This document shows, in pieces, positions 5,825 to 12,314 of a stretch of 12,314 bases of DNA. Origin of the DNA: Burkholderiales bacterium (GTDB taxonomy: Bacteria > Pseudomonadota > Gammaproteobacteria > Burkholderiales > Thiobacillaceae); NCBI GenBank assembly GCA_005790965.1, contig SXTL01000053.1, forward strand, positions 1-12,314. The letters run 5' to 3'. The first letter of the stretch is position 1. Every line of letters starts with the position of its first letter. The notes beneath the pieces were generated by a model. That model was not told where the DNA came from. It did not search any database and saw nothing but the letters and a program-made list of their open reading frames with translations. Made by a program: the position numbers and the translations under genes.

Positions 5825-6685
5825 TTACCGGATAGAAGCGCGCGTGGTCTGCGCCATTCCAGCCGCTTGGTTATGGTGCGGGTTGAGCAGGCGGGCCGCC
5901 GCTGCCGGAGGATGCAAAGTCAGCGAGGCCGAGCCAAGGCCGGAAAACTCGACCAGGCACGAAAACGGCAAGGACGCCAACCCTTCCAACCCATCGAGCG
6001 GATGCATGCCCGTCCAAGCGCCTGTCGTCACCACATCGCCGGCCCGTAATCCGCCGGCGTGCTCGATAAGCCAGGGCAGGCAATGAAACAGGTCGCCCAG
6101 AGGTTGCTGGCCCGGGCGATCGCAGAGGCATTGCTCGCCGCCATGCACCCGGACTTGCAGGGCGTCCAGACCGAGGTCTTGCCAATCCGGGAGCGGCGTG
6201 CCGAGGATCAGGGCCCCATTGAGCAAATGATCGGCCAGACGCCAATCAGATCCGGCGGACTGGGCGTCGCCTAAACGGCAGTCAATCACCTCCATGGCTA
6301 CGCAAAGATCGGCGATGGCGGCGCGGATTTCGGCAGTTTGGTAAGGCTGCGGGCGGGGCGGGAGATCCCGACCAAAGCGCACCGCAATTTCGGCCTCAAG
6401 ACCGGGCCGAATGAAGAGGTCGATGGGGACGCTAGCGGGTGAATTTGGACTGCCAGCAAAAAGGCGCTGCGGCAAGATGGGTGCTGCAAAAGGCCGCGTA
6501 GCCGGGGCCGTGGCAGCGACTTTCCACGCCGTCGGGCGGGCGTCGCCCGCCAGGGTTTGCCAGACGGCGCGCTGCACGGCATACGCTTCGGCGGCGCCAC
6601 GCGGACCGAAAGCGGCGGCGGCCTCAATGGGCTGACGATCATGATAGGCGGCCACGATAGCCTGAGCGTACGGTGCGAGCGACAT
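5825..6685 (-). CDS. 2-keto-4-pentenoate hydratase-like protein (FAH superfamily)
   Basis: This 286-residue protein resembles the MhpD/DmpE-type hydratases, which add water to 2-hydroxypenta-2,4-dienoate or similar enols in aromatic-ring meta-cleavage pathways, usually with Mg2+ or Mn2+. Visible family features are AWKVAATA (residues 53-60), the acidic metal-binding ExE in GLEAEIAVRFGRDLPPRP (E97, E99), the conserved AMEVIDCRL (130-138), SDWRLADHLLNGALILG and a C-terminal LRAGDVVTTGAWTG segment. The start at 6685 (MSLAPYAQA) is preferred over ATGs at 6697 and 6694 because a -10-like TATGAT covers those two codons. No other ring-cleavage genes are nearby, so the substrate is uncertain; a decarboxylase or another FAH-fold activity is possible. 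It is followed 2 bases later by the small membrane protein gene and is divergent from the coiled-coil gene. Confidence 0.8.
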   Translation of the reverse strand: MSLAPYAQAIVAAYHDRQPIEAAAAFGPRGAAEAYAVQRAVWQTLAGDARPTAWKVAATAPATRPFAAPILPQRLFAGSPNSPASVPIDLFIRPGLEAEIAVRFGRDLPPRPQPYQTAEIRAAIADLCVAMEVIDCRLGDAQSAGSDWRLADHLLNGALILGTPLPDWQDLGLDALQVRVHGGEQCLCDRPGQQPLGDLFHCLPWLIEHAGGLRAGDVVTTGAWTGMHPLDGLEGLASLPFSCLVEFSGLGSASLTLHPPAAAARLLNPHHNQAAGMAQTTRASIR

Positions 6686-6732
6686 GGGCCGCATCATACG
6701 GCGAAGGGCGCTTCTTGCGTGATAATGCGGCT
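6686..6732. promoter_or_regulatory. Divergent promoter region with two -10-like boxes close to the start codons
   Basis: Plus strand: GATAAT at 6721-6726 lies 6 bases before the ATG at 6733. Minus strand: TATGAT (reading 6698 to 6693) lies 7 bases before the ATG at 6685. At this spacing transcription would begin at or next to each A of ATG, giving leaderless messages, and neither gene has a ribosome binding site. No good -35 hexamer is seen for either, so the call rests on the -10 positions. Confidence 0.4.
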
Positions 6733-7815
6733 ATGAATGACCGTATTCAAATCCTCGACAAGCATGGGGCGCCGCTGGCACGGCTCTTGGCTGATGAAAA
6801 GCGCTGGCACCTTCCGGATGGGATCGGGGTGGGGGTCAAGTACAGCGGCCAAATTTATCCGTTGGTGAAGACGGCGCAGGGTTGGGCGATTCGGCTCGGT
6901 GGCCACCGTTATGCGCAAAAAGACTGTCGGCCAATGGCTACGGAGGTGGCGCCCGAGAATCCGCAGCCGGTTAGCACGACCGCCACCAGCGCGCCCAAGG
7001 TTATGGGGCCTGCGATGACGGGGATTGAGGGCCAATGGCTGGCCAAGGCCGAGCAGGTCGAGGCGCAGCGGGTGGAGAGCGCCGCTCGCCAGCAACAGGC
7101 CAGTAAGGCTATGGCACAGCTGCATGGCGAACTGGCGGATGCGCGTGAAGAGCAAGCACGCCTCGCGGGGCGGGTTAGACATCTGGAGGCCGATCTCGCT
7201 CAGTTGCAGCAACGTCTACGCGACGACCGGCGCTTGCAAAAGAGTGAGAATACGGTGGCTGACCTGCGCGGTCAGTTGACCCACGCGCAGCGCCAAGTGG
7301 CCGCCGCGCAGACCGTCGCGAAACAGGCCCAAGAGGCCCGAAAAACAGCTGAGGCGCGGGTGACCGCCAACAAATCTGAACTGGCCCAGCAGCGTCAGGA
7401 GGCGGCTGCCCTTGAACAGCGCCTCAAGATCTGCCTTGCAGGTACGGCCAAGGGTGCGCGGCCCGAGGCTTGGGACTGGTTTCAGGCCATCCTCCCTGTG
7501 GTGTGGCCGCGTTTAGCCATTCGTGCCGAGAGTTGGGAGATGGTGAGTCGCCACTGCACGCGCGTGGATGCTGTTTTGCGAGTGTTGCAGGCCCTCCATG
7601 ACGAAGATCCAAATCAGGCCGCCTTCAGCATTGCCGACCATGGTTGGCGCGAGGTGCAAGACCACATCGCCACGGGCCGCGACGATCGTTTGCGAGTGTA
7701 TTGGCGGCCACGGCCGGAGCGGCGGATTGAGGCCGTAATTTATTACAAATCCGATGACGAGGCGCAGCAGGCCTTCCATCGTGCTTTGTCTCGTGAGTCG
7801 GTTGGCAAAGCATAA
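6733..7815 (+). CDS. Coiled-coil protein of unknown function
   Basis: I do not recognise this 360-residue protein. Residues 1-65 form a small folded-looking region (DKHGAPLARLLADEKRWHLP, then GVKYSGQIYPLVKTAQGWAI). A Pro/Thr/Ser/Ala linker covers about 70-98. Residues 102-232 are rich in Ala, Gln, Glu, Arg and Leu in heptad-like spacing, predicting a long coiled coil. Residues about 240-352 form a second globular region with spaced tryptophans (W248, W258, W268, W305, W324), ending in a basic, beta-rich stretch (RLRVYWRPRPERRIEAVIYY). There is no signal peptide or membrane helix, so it is likely cytoplasmic. The start at 6733 follows a -10-like GATAAT; a longer frame from 6673 would run back across the divergent promoter and into the neighbouring gene. 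Cys residues are few (C65, C234, C275). No partner gene is apparent; purC lies 185 bases downstream. Confidence 0.75.
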   Translation: MNDRIQILDKHGAPLARLLADEKRWHLPDGIGVGVKYSGQIYPLVKTAQGWAIRLGGHRYAQKDCRPMATEVAPENPQPVSTTATSAPKVMGPAMTGIEGQWLAKAEQVEAQRVESAARQQQASKAMAQLHGELADAREEQARLAGRVRHLEADLAQLQQRLRDDRRLQKSENTVADLRGQLTHAQRQVAAAQTVAKQAQEARKTAEARVTANKSELAQQRQEAAALEQRLKICLAGTAKGARPEAWDWFQAILPVVWPRLAIRAESWEMVSRHCTRVDAVLRVLQALHDEDPNQAAFSIADHGWREVQDHIATGRDDRLRVYWRPRPERRIEAVIYYKSDDEAQQAFHRALSRESVGKA

Positions 7816-7950
7816 CGGGTCGTTCGAGAAACCCGAGTTGCCTCATCCCGCGCCGGCGAAATGCGCGCCCCTTCAACCACCAGGTTTCCTGCCTTGGCAA
7901 GAATGCCGGCTTTTTCGGCTTACCTAATGGCGGTATCGCGCCAAGATACG

Positions 7951-7956
7951 GATAAT
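7951..7956 (+). promoter_or_regulatory. Possible -10 element upstream of purC
   Basis: GATAAT lies 44 bases before the purC ATG, within the 185-base spacer 7816-8000. No convincing -35 hexamer and no PurR-type operator was seen in the spacer. Nothing else recognisable lies there apart from a weak 5-bp inverted repeat (CGGGT/ACCCG) near 7816. Confidence 0.3.
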
Positions 7957-8000
7957 GCCGACCCTAATAGCCCTGTTTATTGAACTTAGCCCTTCATCCC

Positions 8001-8885
8001 ATGCTGCCTCTCGTATTTGAAACCTCCATTCGCTCACTGCCGCTGCTTCACAAGGGCAAGGTGCGTGATATCTACGCTGTCGATGAGCAGCGAATGTTGT
8101 TGGTGACTACAGACCGTCTATCGGCTTTTGATGTCATTCTGCCCACGCCCATTCCTGGCAAGGGCCATGTCCTGACGGAAGTGGCGAATTTCTGGTTCGC
8201 CAAACTAGGCAAAATTCTCCCCAATCAATTGACCGGCGATGATCCAGAATCGGTCGTGGCTGCCGGTGAGCGTGCTCAGGTGCGCGGCCGCTCGGTGGTC
8301 GTTAGACGCCTCAAGGCCTTGCCGGTGGAAGCAATTGTGCGTGGCTATCTGGTGGGATCCGGCTGGGCGGATTATCAAAAGACTGGCCAGGTCTGCGGCA
8401 TTGACCTGCCGGCGGGCCTGCGTCAGGCCGAAAAATTACCGCAGCCGCTGTTTACCCCGTCCACCAAGGCCGCGGTGGGTGAGCATGATGAAAACATTGA
8501 CTTCGCCGCCTGTGAGAAACTGCTCGGCGCCGAGATGGCCGCTCGTGTTCGCGAGGCAGCCATTGCGCTGTATAGCGCGGCGGCAGAGTATGCGCTTACT
8601 CGCGGAATCATTATCGCCGATACAAAGTTCGAATTTGGTTTGGACGAAAACGGCACGCTAACCCTTATTGACGAAGCCCTGACGCCCGATTCATCGCGTT
8701 TCTGGCCAGCGGATCAGTATGCGGTCGGTAGCAATCCCCCCAGCTTTGACAAGCAATTTGTGCGCGACTGGTTGATTCAGTCGGGGTGGAACAAGCAGGC
8801 CCCGGGCCCGGATCTGCCGCCCGAAGTTGTTGCCCAGACCGCAGCCAAATACGACGAGGCCTTGCGGCGTCTGACTGGCATCTGA
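8001..8885 (+). CDS. purC: Phosphoribosylaminoimidazole-succinocarboxamide synthase (SAICAR synthase)
   Basis: PurC ligates aspartate to CAIR using ATP, a step of de novo purine synthesis in the cytoplasm. The 294-residue length and sequence fit the longer proteobacterial/yeast-like subtype. Motifs seen are the nucleotide-binding LLHKGKVRDIYAV, TTDRLSAFDVILP, GKGHVLTEVANFWF, VEAIVRGYLVGSGWADYQ, the TPSTKAAVGEHDENI segment, IADTKFEFGLDENG, and DEALTPDSSRFWPADQY. The ATG at 8001 is preferred; an in-frame TTG at 7980 would add seven residues, and neither has a clear ribosome binding site. The gene stands alone on the plus strand, converging on the methyltransferase gene. Its position shortly downstream of a gap-pgk-pyk-fba block is a familiar arrangement in betaproteobacteria. 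Confidence 0.97.
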   Translation: MLPLVFETSIRSLPLLHKGKVRDIYAVDEQRMLLVTTDRLSAFDVILPTPIPGKGHVLTEVANFWFAKLGKILPNQLTGDDPESVVAAGERAQVRGRSVVVRRLKALPVEAIVRGYLVGSGWADYQKTGQVCGIDLPAGLRQAEKLPQPLFTPSTKAAVGEHDENIDFAACEKLLGAEMAARVREAAIALYSAAAEYALTRGIIIADTKFEFGLDENGTLTLIDEALTPDSSRFWPADQYAVGSNPPSFDKQFVRDWLIQSGWNKQAPGPDLPPEVVAQTAAKYDEALRRLTGI

Positions 8886-8999
8886 CCGCGGCGTTTGAGA
8901 AAATCGCGCAGAGGGCCGCGCTCCTGCAGGTGCGCTGTGGCGGCGTTAAGGAGACAGGAGGCCACCCGCGGGCTGATTGTCGATTGCCGTTGTTAGAGG

Positions 9000-9023
9000 C
9001 CAGCCTTCGGGCGGCTGGACTTT
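9000..9023 (+). terminator. Weak terminator-like hairpin after purC
   Basis: CCAGCC (9000-9005) pairs with GGCTGG (9013-9018) around a 7-base loop, followed by AC and only three T. It sits in the 162-base convergent spacer 8886-9047, which shows nothing else recognisable. It could help end purC transcription, but the T run is poor. Confidence 0.35.
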
Positions 9024-9047
9024 AAAGGTTAGGCCAAGGCGGTGTGC

Positions 9048-10658
9048 CTAGGCGCCTACCGATTGCTTAGGACTGCGCCGGTGCTGTCCGGCGACGACAT
9101 CGTAGCGGAACAGGCGGCACTCCAAGGCCCCGTTATAGAGCGGGATGCGCTGCGCTGCCTTGAGGCCAATGCCAGTAGCAAAATCTGGATCGCCAGAGAT
9201 GATCCAAGCCGTCCAACCCGGAAAGCGTTTCTTCAGCGCATCGCCCAGACCCCGGTAGAGTGGAGTCATGTCTTCCGTGTGGCCGGGGTTCTCACCCTCT
9301 GCGCCCTCCTCCTCGGCTTCTCGATGGCGGTGACCGAGTCGTACCCCATAAGGCGGATTGGTGACAATCATGCCGTGCTCGGCGGGCGGTGACATCAACT
9401 GGGCATCGCCATGCGCCACGCGAATACACCAACCGACACTGGCGGCGCGAAAGTTGATTTGCGCGGCACGAACCATGTTCGGGTCTATGTCCAGCCCGTA
9501 GAGTGGCAGTTCGGTCGGCGTCTTGCGGGCTCGCTCGGCCTGATTGACGATGCGCGCCCACAGATCTGCGCGGAAGCCGGTCAGGTTCTCGAAAGCAAAA
9601 TGGCGCTTCAGGCCGGGGGCCTGATTGAGGGCCATCATGGCCGCCTCCAGCAGGATCGTTCCGCCGCCCATCATCGGGTCGAGCAGCGGGGTGCCGGGTT
9701 CCCAACCGGACAGGCGCAACATCCCGGCGGCGAGGTTCTCGTTGATCGGCGCGGCGGAAGGCTCGATACGATAACCGCGTCGGTTAAGTGGCACGCCGGC
9801 CAAATCAAGATAGAGAGTGTACTCATCGCGATTGATATAGATGAGGACAGGCACATCGGGCTCGCGCGTATTGACGCTGGGTCGTTCGCCGGTATCGGCG
9901 CGGAAACGGTCGCAGATGCCGTCCTTGATTCGCAGGGTGACAAAGTTGAGGCTCTTGAGCGGGCACTCGTGGGCCACGGTGTGAACAACAAGGGTCTTGT
10001 CGTGGCTGAACCAGCGCGACCACGGAAGCGTCAGGGCGGCGTTGTACAGATCGTCTTCGTCCTGGTAGGTGCCGTAGTCAATGAGCCAAAGGACGCGGAT
10101 GGCCAACCGACTCCACAGACAGACCTTCCAGGCCTGCGGCATGGGCGCCTCAAAGTGGGCGCCCCCACGCCCGGCGACGGCATGGTCACAGCCCAGTTCG
10201 GTGAGTTCGCGCGCCAGTTCAGCCTCAAGTCCACGCGGGCAGGGCGCAAAGAAAGTGAGTAACTGCTTCGCGCGTGCATCAATCTCTTCTTCACTTTTTC
10301 GTTTTGCAGAGGCCGAATCGCGGGGACGGACCGGATGTTTTGGAGGCGCTGCGGTGGCCGGTTTCGTAGCCTCGAGGACCGCCGCCCCGCCTCGCTCTGG
10401 CGGGCGCGCATGACGCCGTGGAACCTCGGCCGCGTCGCGCTGGGGCGCGGGTTTAATCGTGATGGTGGGCGCTGCGCTGTCATCGTCACGCCTCGCTTTG
10501 GCTGGACGCGGGGCCGCGGTGCTTGTGGGCGCGCCGGGCCGCTGCCGATTGGGCAGATGGCGGCCACGAATAGGCGAGTGTTTACTCTTTTCAGAGACCT
10601 CTTCCTTATTGGCTTTTATCGCGATCTTTTTGCGCGGGGGTGGCGTTTCTTGGGTCAT
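9048..10658 (-). CDS. rlmL: RlmL-type 23S rRNA (guanine-N2) methyltransferase with long basic N-terminal extension
   Basis: This 536-residue protein matches the N-terminal half of E. coli RlmL, which methylates G2445 of 23S rRNA using S-adenosylmethionine. After residue 134 come the ferredoxin-like/THUMP region (FFAPCPRGLEAELARELTEL, HFEAP, LWSRLAIRVL, LDLAGVPLNRRGYR), then the methyltransferase domain: motif I LLDPMMGGGTILLEAA (325-340, where CGSGT is usual), GLDIDP (388-393) and the catalytic TNPPYG (433-438). An acidic insert (about 443-462) follows motif IV. The RlmK half of E. coli RlmL is absent, as in other stand-alone members. Residues 1-133 are Pro-, Ala-, Arg- and Lys-rich and probably disordered, which may aid RNA binding. 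The ATG at 10658, 7 bases after the apbE stop, is preferred over one at 10703 that overlaps apbE. The family is clear; the exact target base is inferred. Confidence 0.85.
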   Translation of the reverse strand: MTQETPPPRKKIAIKANKEEVSEKSKHSPIRGRHLPNRQRPGAPTSTAAPRPAKARRDDDSAAPTITIKPAPQRDAAEVPRRHARPPERGGAAVLEATKPATAAPPKHPVRPRDSASAKRKSEEEIDARAKQLLTFFAPCPRGLEAELARELTELGCDHAVAGRGGAHFEAPMPQAWKVCLWSRLAIRVLWLIDYGTYQDEDDLYNAALTLPWSRWFSHDKTLVVHTVAHECPLKSLNFVTLRIKDGICDRFRADTGERPSVNTREPDVPVLIYINRDEYTLYLDLAGVPLNRRGYRIEPSAAPINENLAAGMLRLSGWEPGTPLLDPMMGGGTILLEAAMMALNQAPGLKRHFAFENLTGFRADLWARIVNQAERARKTPTELPLYGLDIDPNMVRAAQINFRAASVGWCIRVAHGDAQLMSPPAEHGMIVTNPPYGVRLGHRHREAEEEGAEGENPGHTEDMTPLYRGLGDALKKRFPGWTAWIISGDPDFATGIGLKAAQRIPLYNGALECRLFRYDVVAGQHRRSPKQSVGA

Positions 10659-10665
10659 GGTGCGT

Positions 10666-11712
10666 TTAGGGCTTCGATGGAGAGGGCGGGGTATCCGGCG
10701 CAAAGGTGAGTCGGGCAGCCAAGGCGGTCGTTACGGTAACACGACCTTGATCATCGACGCGAAGGGCGTGCGTAATGCCGGTTTTTCGCGCCATGGCTTG
10801 CCAATCTTGAGGGCCGGCAACGAAGAGCGGCTTGGAGAGCGCGTCGGAGCGGGTACCGGCTTGGGGCCCTGCGGTCAGGACGGTAAGCGCTTGGGTATGG
10901 GTAACCGGTGCCCCGCTCCGAGGGTCGAGCAAGTGACAGTAGCGCCGGCCATCTCGTTCGAAAAAGCGTTGGTAATCGCCCGAGGTGCCAATCGCCTCGC
11001 CATCGTGCAGGTCGAGTTCGGCCAAAATGCCTGGCCGGCGCGGGTGCTGAATAGCGATGTGCCAAGGACGGTCGCCGCGTTGGCCAAGGGCCATGACATT
11101 GCCGCCGATGTTGACCAAGGCGTTGCGGATGCCGGCTTCACGCAGTTTACGGGCGGCCAGATCGAGGGCATACCCCTTGGCGTAGCCGCCCAAATCAATC
11201 CGCACAGCGGGGTTGCTGCTGCGGATTTGTCCCTTCGCGATGACAAGATCGGTCAGACGAGGTTGTGCGCGCGTGAGGCGGGTCTGTTCCGCCGCGTCCG
11301 GCAACCGGGCCACAAAGGTGTCGGTGTGAAAACCCCAGAGGCGAACCAGATTGCCGATGGCGGGGTTGAACAGGTGATCGGAAGCGATGGCGAGGTCACG
11401 CGCCCCGGCAATGGCGGTCGCCAGTTCGGCATCAATGGGCGCGCTACGACCCGCAGCCAAGGCGGCGTTGATGGTTTCCAGCGGCCCGGATTCCCACGGA
11501 TGCCAAGCTCGGTGCAGGCGATCGAATTCGCCGAGGACGGTTTGTAGGGCTTGGTGCGCTGCGCCCTCCTCCACACCGTACACTGTTACCTCGACCTGGG
11601 TACCAAAGACGAAGGATTGTTGCTTGTGTACCGGTTCGGGGCGGTTGCACGCCGTCAGCCAAACGGTTGATGCAAGCAACAGCCAACCCAAAACGCCACG
11701 GCTTAGGCGCAT
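10666..11712 (-). CDS. apbE: FAD:protein FMN transferase (ApbE), lipoprotein
   Basis: ApbE uses FAD to attach FMN covalently to Thr or Ser of periplasmic or membrane proteins such as NqrB/NqrC, RnfD/RnfG and other FMN-binding proteins. The 348-residue product starts MRLSRGVLGWLLLASTVWLT followed by Ala-Cys; the lipobox LTAC (C22) predicts a lipoprotein. Family motifs seen are FGTQVEVTVYG (36-46), FNPAIGNLVRLWGF, RIDLGGYAKGYALD (171-184), ALVNIGGNVMALG, IGTSGDYQRFF (241-251), HLLDPRSGAPV (260-270) and the metal-binding TRSDALSKPLFVAG (287-300). The start at 11712 overlaps the gshB stop by 10 bases; an open frame continues upstream to 11985, but it is antisense-free overlap with gshB coding and lacks a signal. 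No NqrC or RnfG target is in the window. It is probably cotranscribed with gshB and the methyltransferase gene. Confidence 0.95.
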   Translation of the reverse strand: MRLSRGVLGWLLLASTVWLTACNRPEPVHKQQSFVFGTQVEVTVYGVEEGAAHQALQTVLGEFDRLHRAWHPWESGPLETINAALAAGRSAPIDAELATAIAGARDLAIASDHLFNPAIGNLVRLWGFHTDTFVARLPDAAEQTRLTRAQPRLTDLVIAKGQIRSSNPAVRIDLGGYAKGYALDLAARKLREAGIRNALVNIGGNVMALGQRGDRPWHIAIQHPRRPGILAELDLHDGEAIGTSGDYQRFFERDGRRYCHLLDPRSGAPVTHTQALTVLTAGPQAGTRSDALSKPLFVAGPQDWQAMARKTGITHALRVDDQGRVTVTTALAARLTFAPDTPPSPSKP

Positions 11713-12314
11713 CGCTGCTCCAAGGCAGCGACGAACATGGCCGCCACATTGAAGCCGGTCTGTGCCGTAATCTCGCGGAAACAGGTTGGGCTGGTGACAT
11801 TGACCTCGGTCAGGCAAGCGCCGATTACATCGAGGCCCACCAGCAACAAGCCCTCGGCCTTGAGTTGTGGACCCAAGGTGCGGGCTATTAGCCAATCGTG
11901 CTCGGTCAAAGGGCGCGCCACGCCCGTGCCGCCGGCCGCCAAGTTGCCTCGGGTCTCGCCCGCTGCCGGGATGCGCGCCAAACAATAGGGCACCGCTTCA
12001 CCGTCGATCAGCAGGATGCGCTTGTCGCCCTCAACAATCTCGGGCAGATAGCGCTGCGCCATCACCGTTTGCGTGCCATAGGCCGTAATGGTTTCCAGAA
12101 TGGCGCTGACATTCACATCATCCGCCCGCAGGCGGAACACCGAGGCCCCACCCATCGCATCGAGCGGCTTCACCACGATGTCACCCTGCTCTGCGTGAAA
12201 GCGCCGTAAGCGCGCCATGTTCGCACTCACCAGCGTTGCTGCGGTGAACTCGGCAAAGCGGGCAATGGCCAGTTTCTCGTTGAAATCGCGCAAGGCTTGG
12301 GGCCGGTTGAACAC
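11703..12314 (-). CDS. gshB: Glutathione synthase, C-terminal part (5' end beyond window)
   Basis: GshB ligates glycine to gamma-glutamylcysteine with ATP, the second step of glutathione synthesis, and is an ATP-grasp enzyme. The 203 visible residues are the C-terminal two thirds of a roughly 315-residue protein. They start within FNRPQALRDFNEKL and include VVKPLDAMGGASVFR (ATP-grasp loop), MAQRYLPEIVEGDKRILLID, YCLARIPAAGETRGNLAAGG, EGLLLVGLDVIGACLTEVNV followed by TSPTCFREI, which carry the metal- and nucleotide-binding residues. The frame runs through the right edge, and the GTG there is internal. It ends at TAA 11703-11705, overlapping the apbE start by 10 bases, so translational coupling is likely. 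Glutathione production fits a proteobacterial host. Confidence 0.96.
   Translation of the reverse strand: MFNRPQALRDFNEKLAIARFAEFTAATLVSANMARLRRFHAEQGDIVVKPLDAMGGASVFRLRADDVNVSAILETITAYGTQTVMAQRYLPEIVEGDKRILLIDGEAVPYCLARIPAAGETRGNLAAGGTGVARPLTEHDWLIARTLGPQLKAEGLLLVGLDVIGACLTEVNVTSPTCFREITAQTGFNVAAMFVAALEQRCA

Noticed and set aside
7902..7925. Possible terminator GCCG...CGGC before purC
   Set aside because: Only a 4-bp stem with the T run inside the loop, so it does not have terminator form.
9411..10262. Plus-strand 283-codon frame
   Set aside because: Antisense to the RlmL-like gene, which carries all expected methyltransferase motifs.
10459..11547. Plus-strand 362-codon frame
   Set aside because: Antisense across the methyltransferase 5' end and apbE; no motif of its own.
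11713..11985. Upstream 91-codon extension of apbE
   Set aside because: It lies wholly over gshB in another frame, while the ATG at 11712 starts a typical lipoprotein signal.

Overview
The window joins two unrelated pieces of bacterial DNA. Positions 1 to about 1240 carry two minus-strand genes: the C-terminal end of an enolase-superfamily (mandelate racemase/muconate lactonizing type) protein, and the N-terminal 311 residues of a PQQ-dependent, glucose-dehydrogenase-like quinoprotein with a Tat-like signal. This looks like a sugar or sugar-acid oxidation locus, possibly from an acidobacterium-like organism (weak inference). At about 1240-1245 the sequence switches, inside two coding regions at once, to the last 119 codons of a proteobacterial gap gene on the plus strand. 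Both genes lose their N-terminal halves at the same point and no mobile element is visible, so a chimeric contig is the simplest reading. A genuine rearrangement cannot be excluded from sequence alone.

From 1242 onward the content suits a beta- or gammaproteobacterium. A plus-strand block gap'-pgk-pyk-fba (1242-5509) encodes consecutive steps of lower glycolysis plus the class II aldolase, an order familiar from beta/gammaproteobacteria and from Calvin-cycle operons. It ends at a strong intrinsic terminator (5579-5615). The gap-pgk spacer holds a terminator-like hairpin followed by a long, nearly perfect palindrome. The pgk-pyk spacer holds an inverted repeat overlapping the ribosome binding site of a possible 11-codon leader ORF that overlaps the pyk start.

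Next, on the minus strand, lie a 2-keto-4-pentenoate hydratase-like (FAH superfamily) gene and, 2 bases after it, a small two-helix membrane protein gene. Divergent from them is an unrecognised 360-residue coiled-coil protein gene. The two divergent start codons are only 47 bp apart, and each has a -10-like hexamer 6-7 bases upstream, suggesting leaderless transcripts. purC (purine synthesis) follows on the plus strand.

The right end is a tight minus-strand cluster read leftward: gshB (glutathione synthase, 5' end outside the window), apbE (FAD:protein FMN transferase lipoprotein, overlapping gshB by 10 bases) and an RlmL-type 23S rRNA methyltransferase with a long basic N-terminal extension, 7 bases after apbE. 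It converges on purC.

No tRNA, rRNA, CRISPR array, insertion sequence or phage gene was seen. No stretch over 300 bases lacks a gene. I found no clearly new multi-gene system. The items most worth a second look are the junction at about 1240, the gap-pgk hairpin, the coiled-coil protein and the divergent leaderless start pair.
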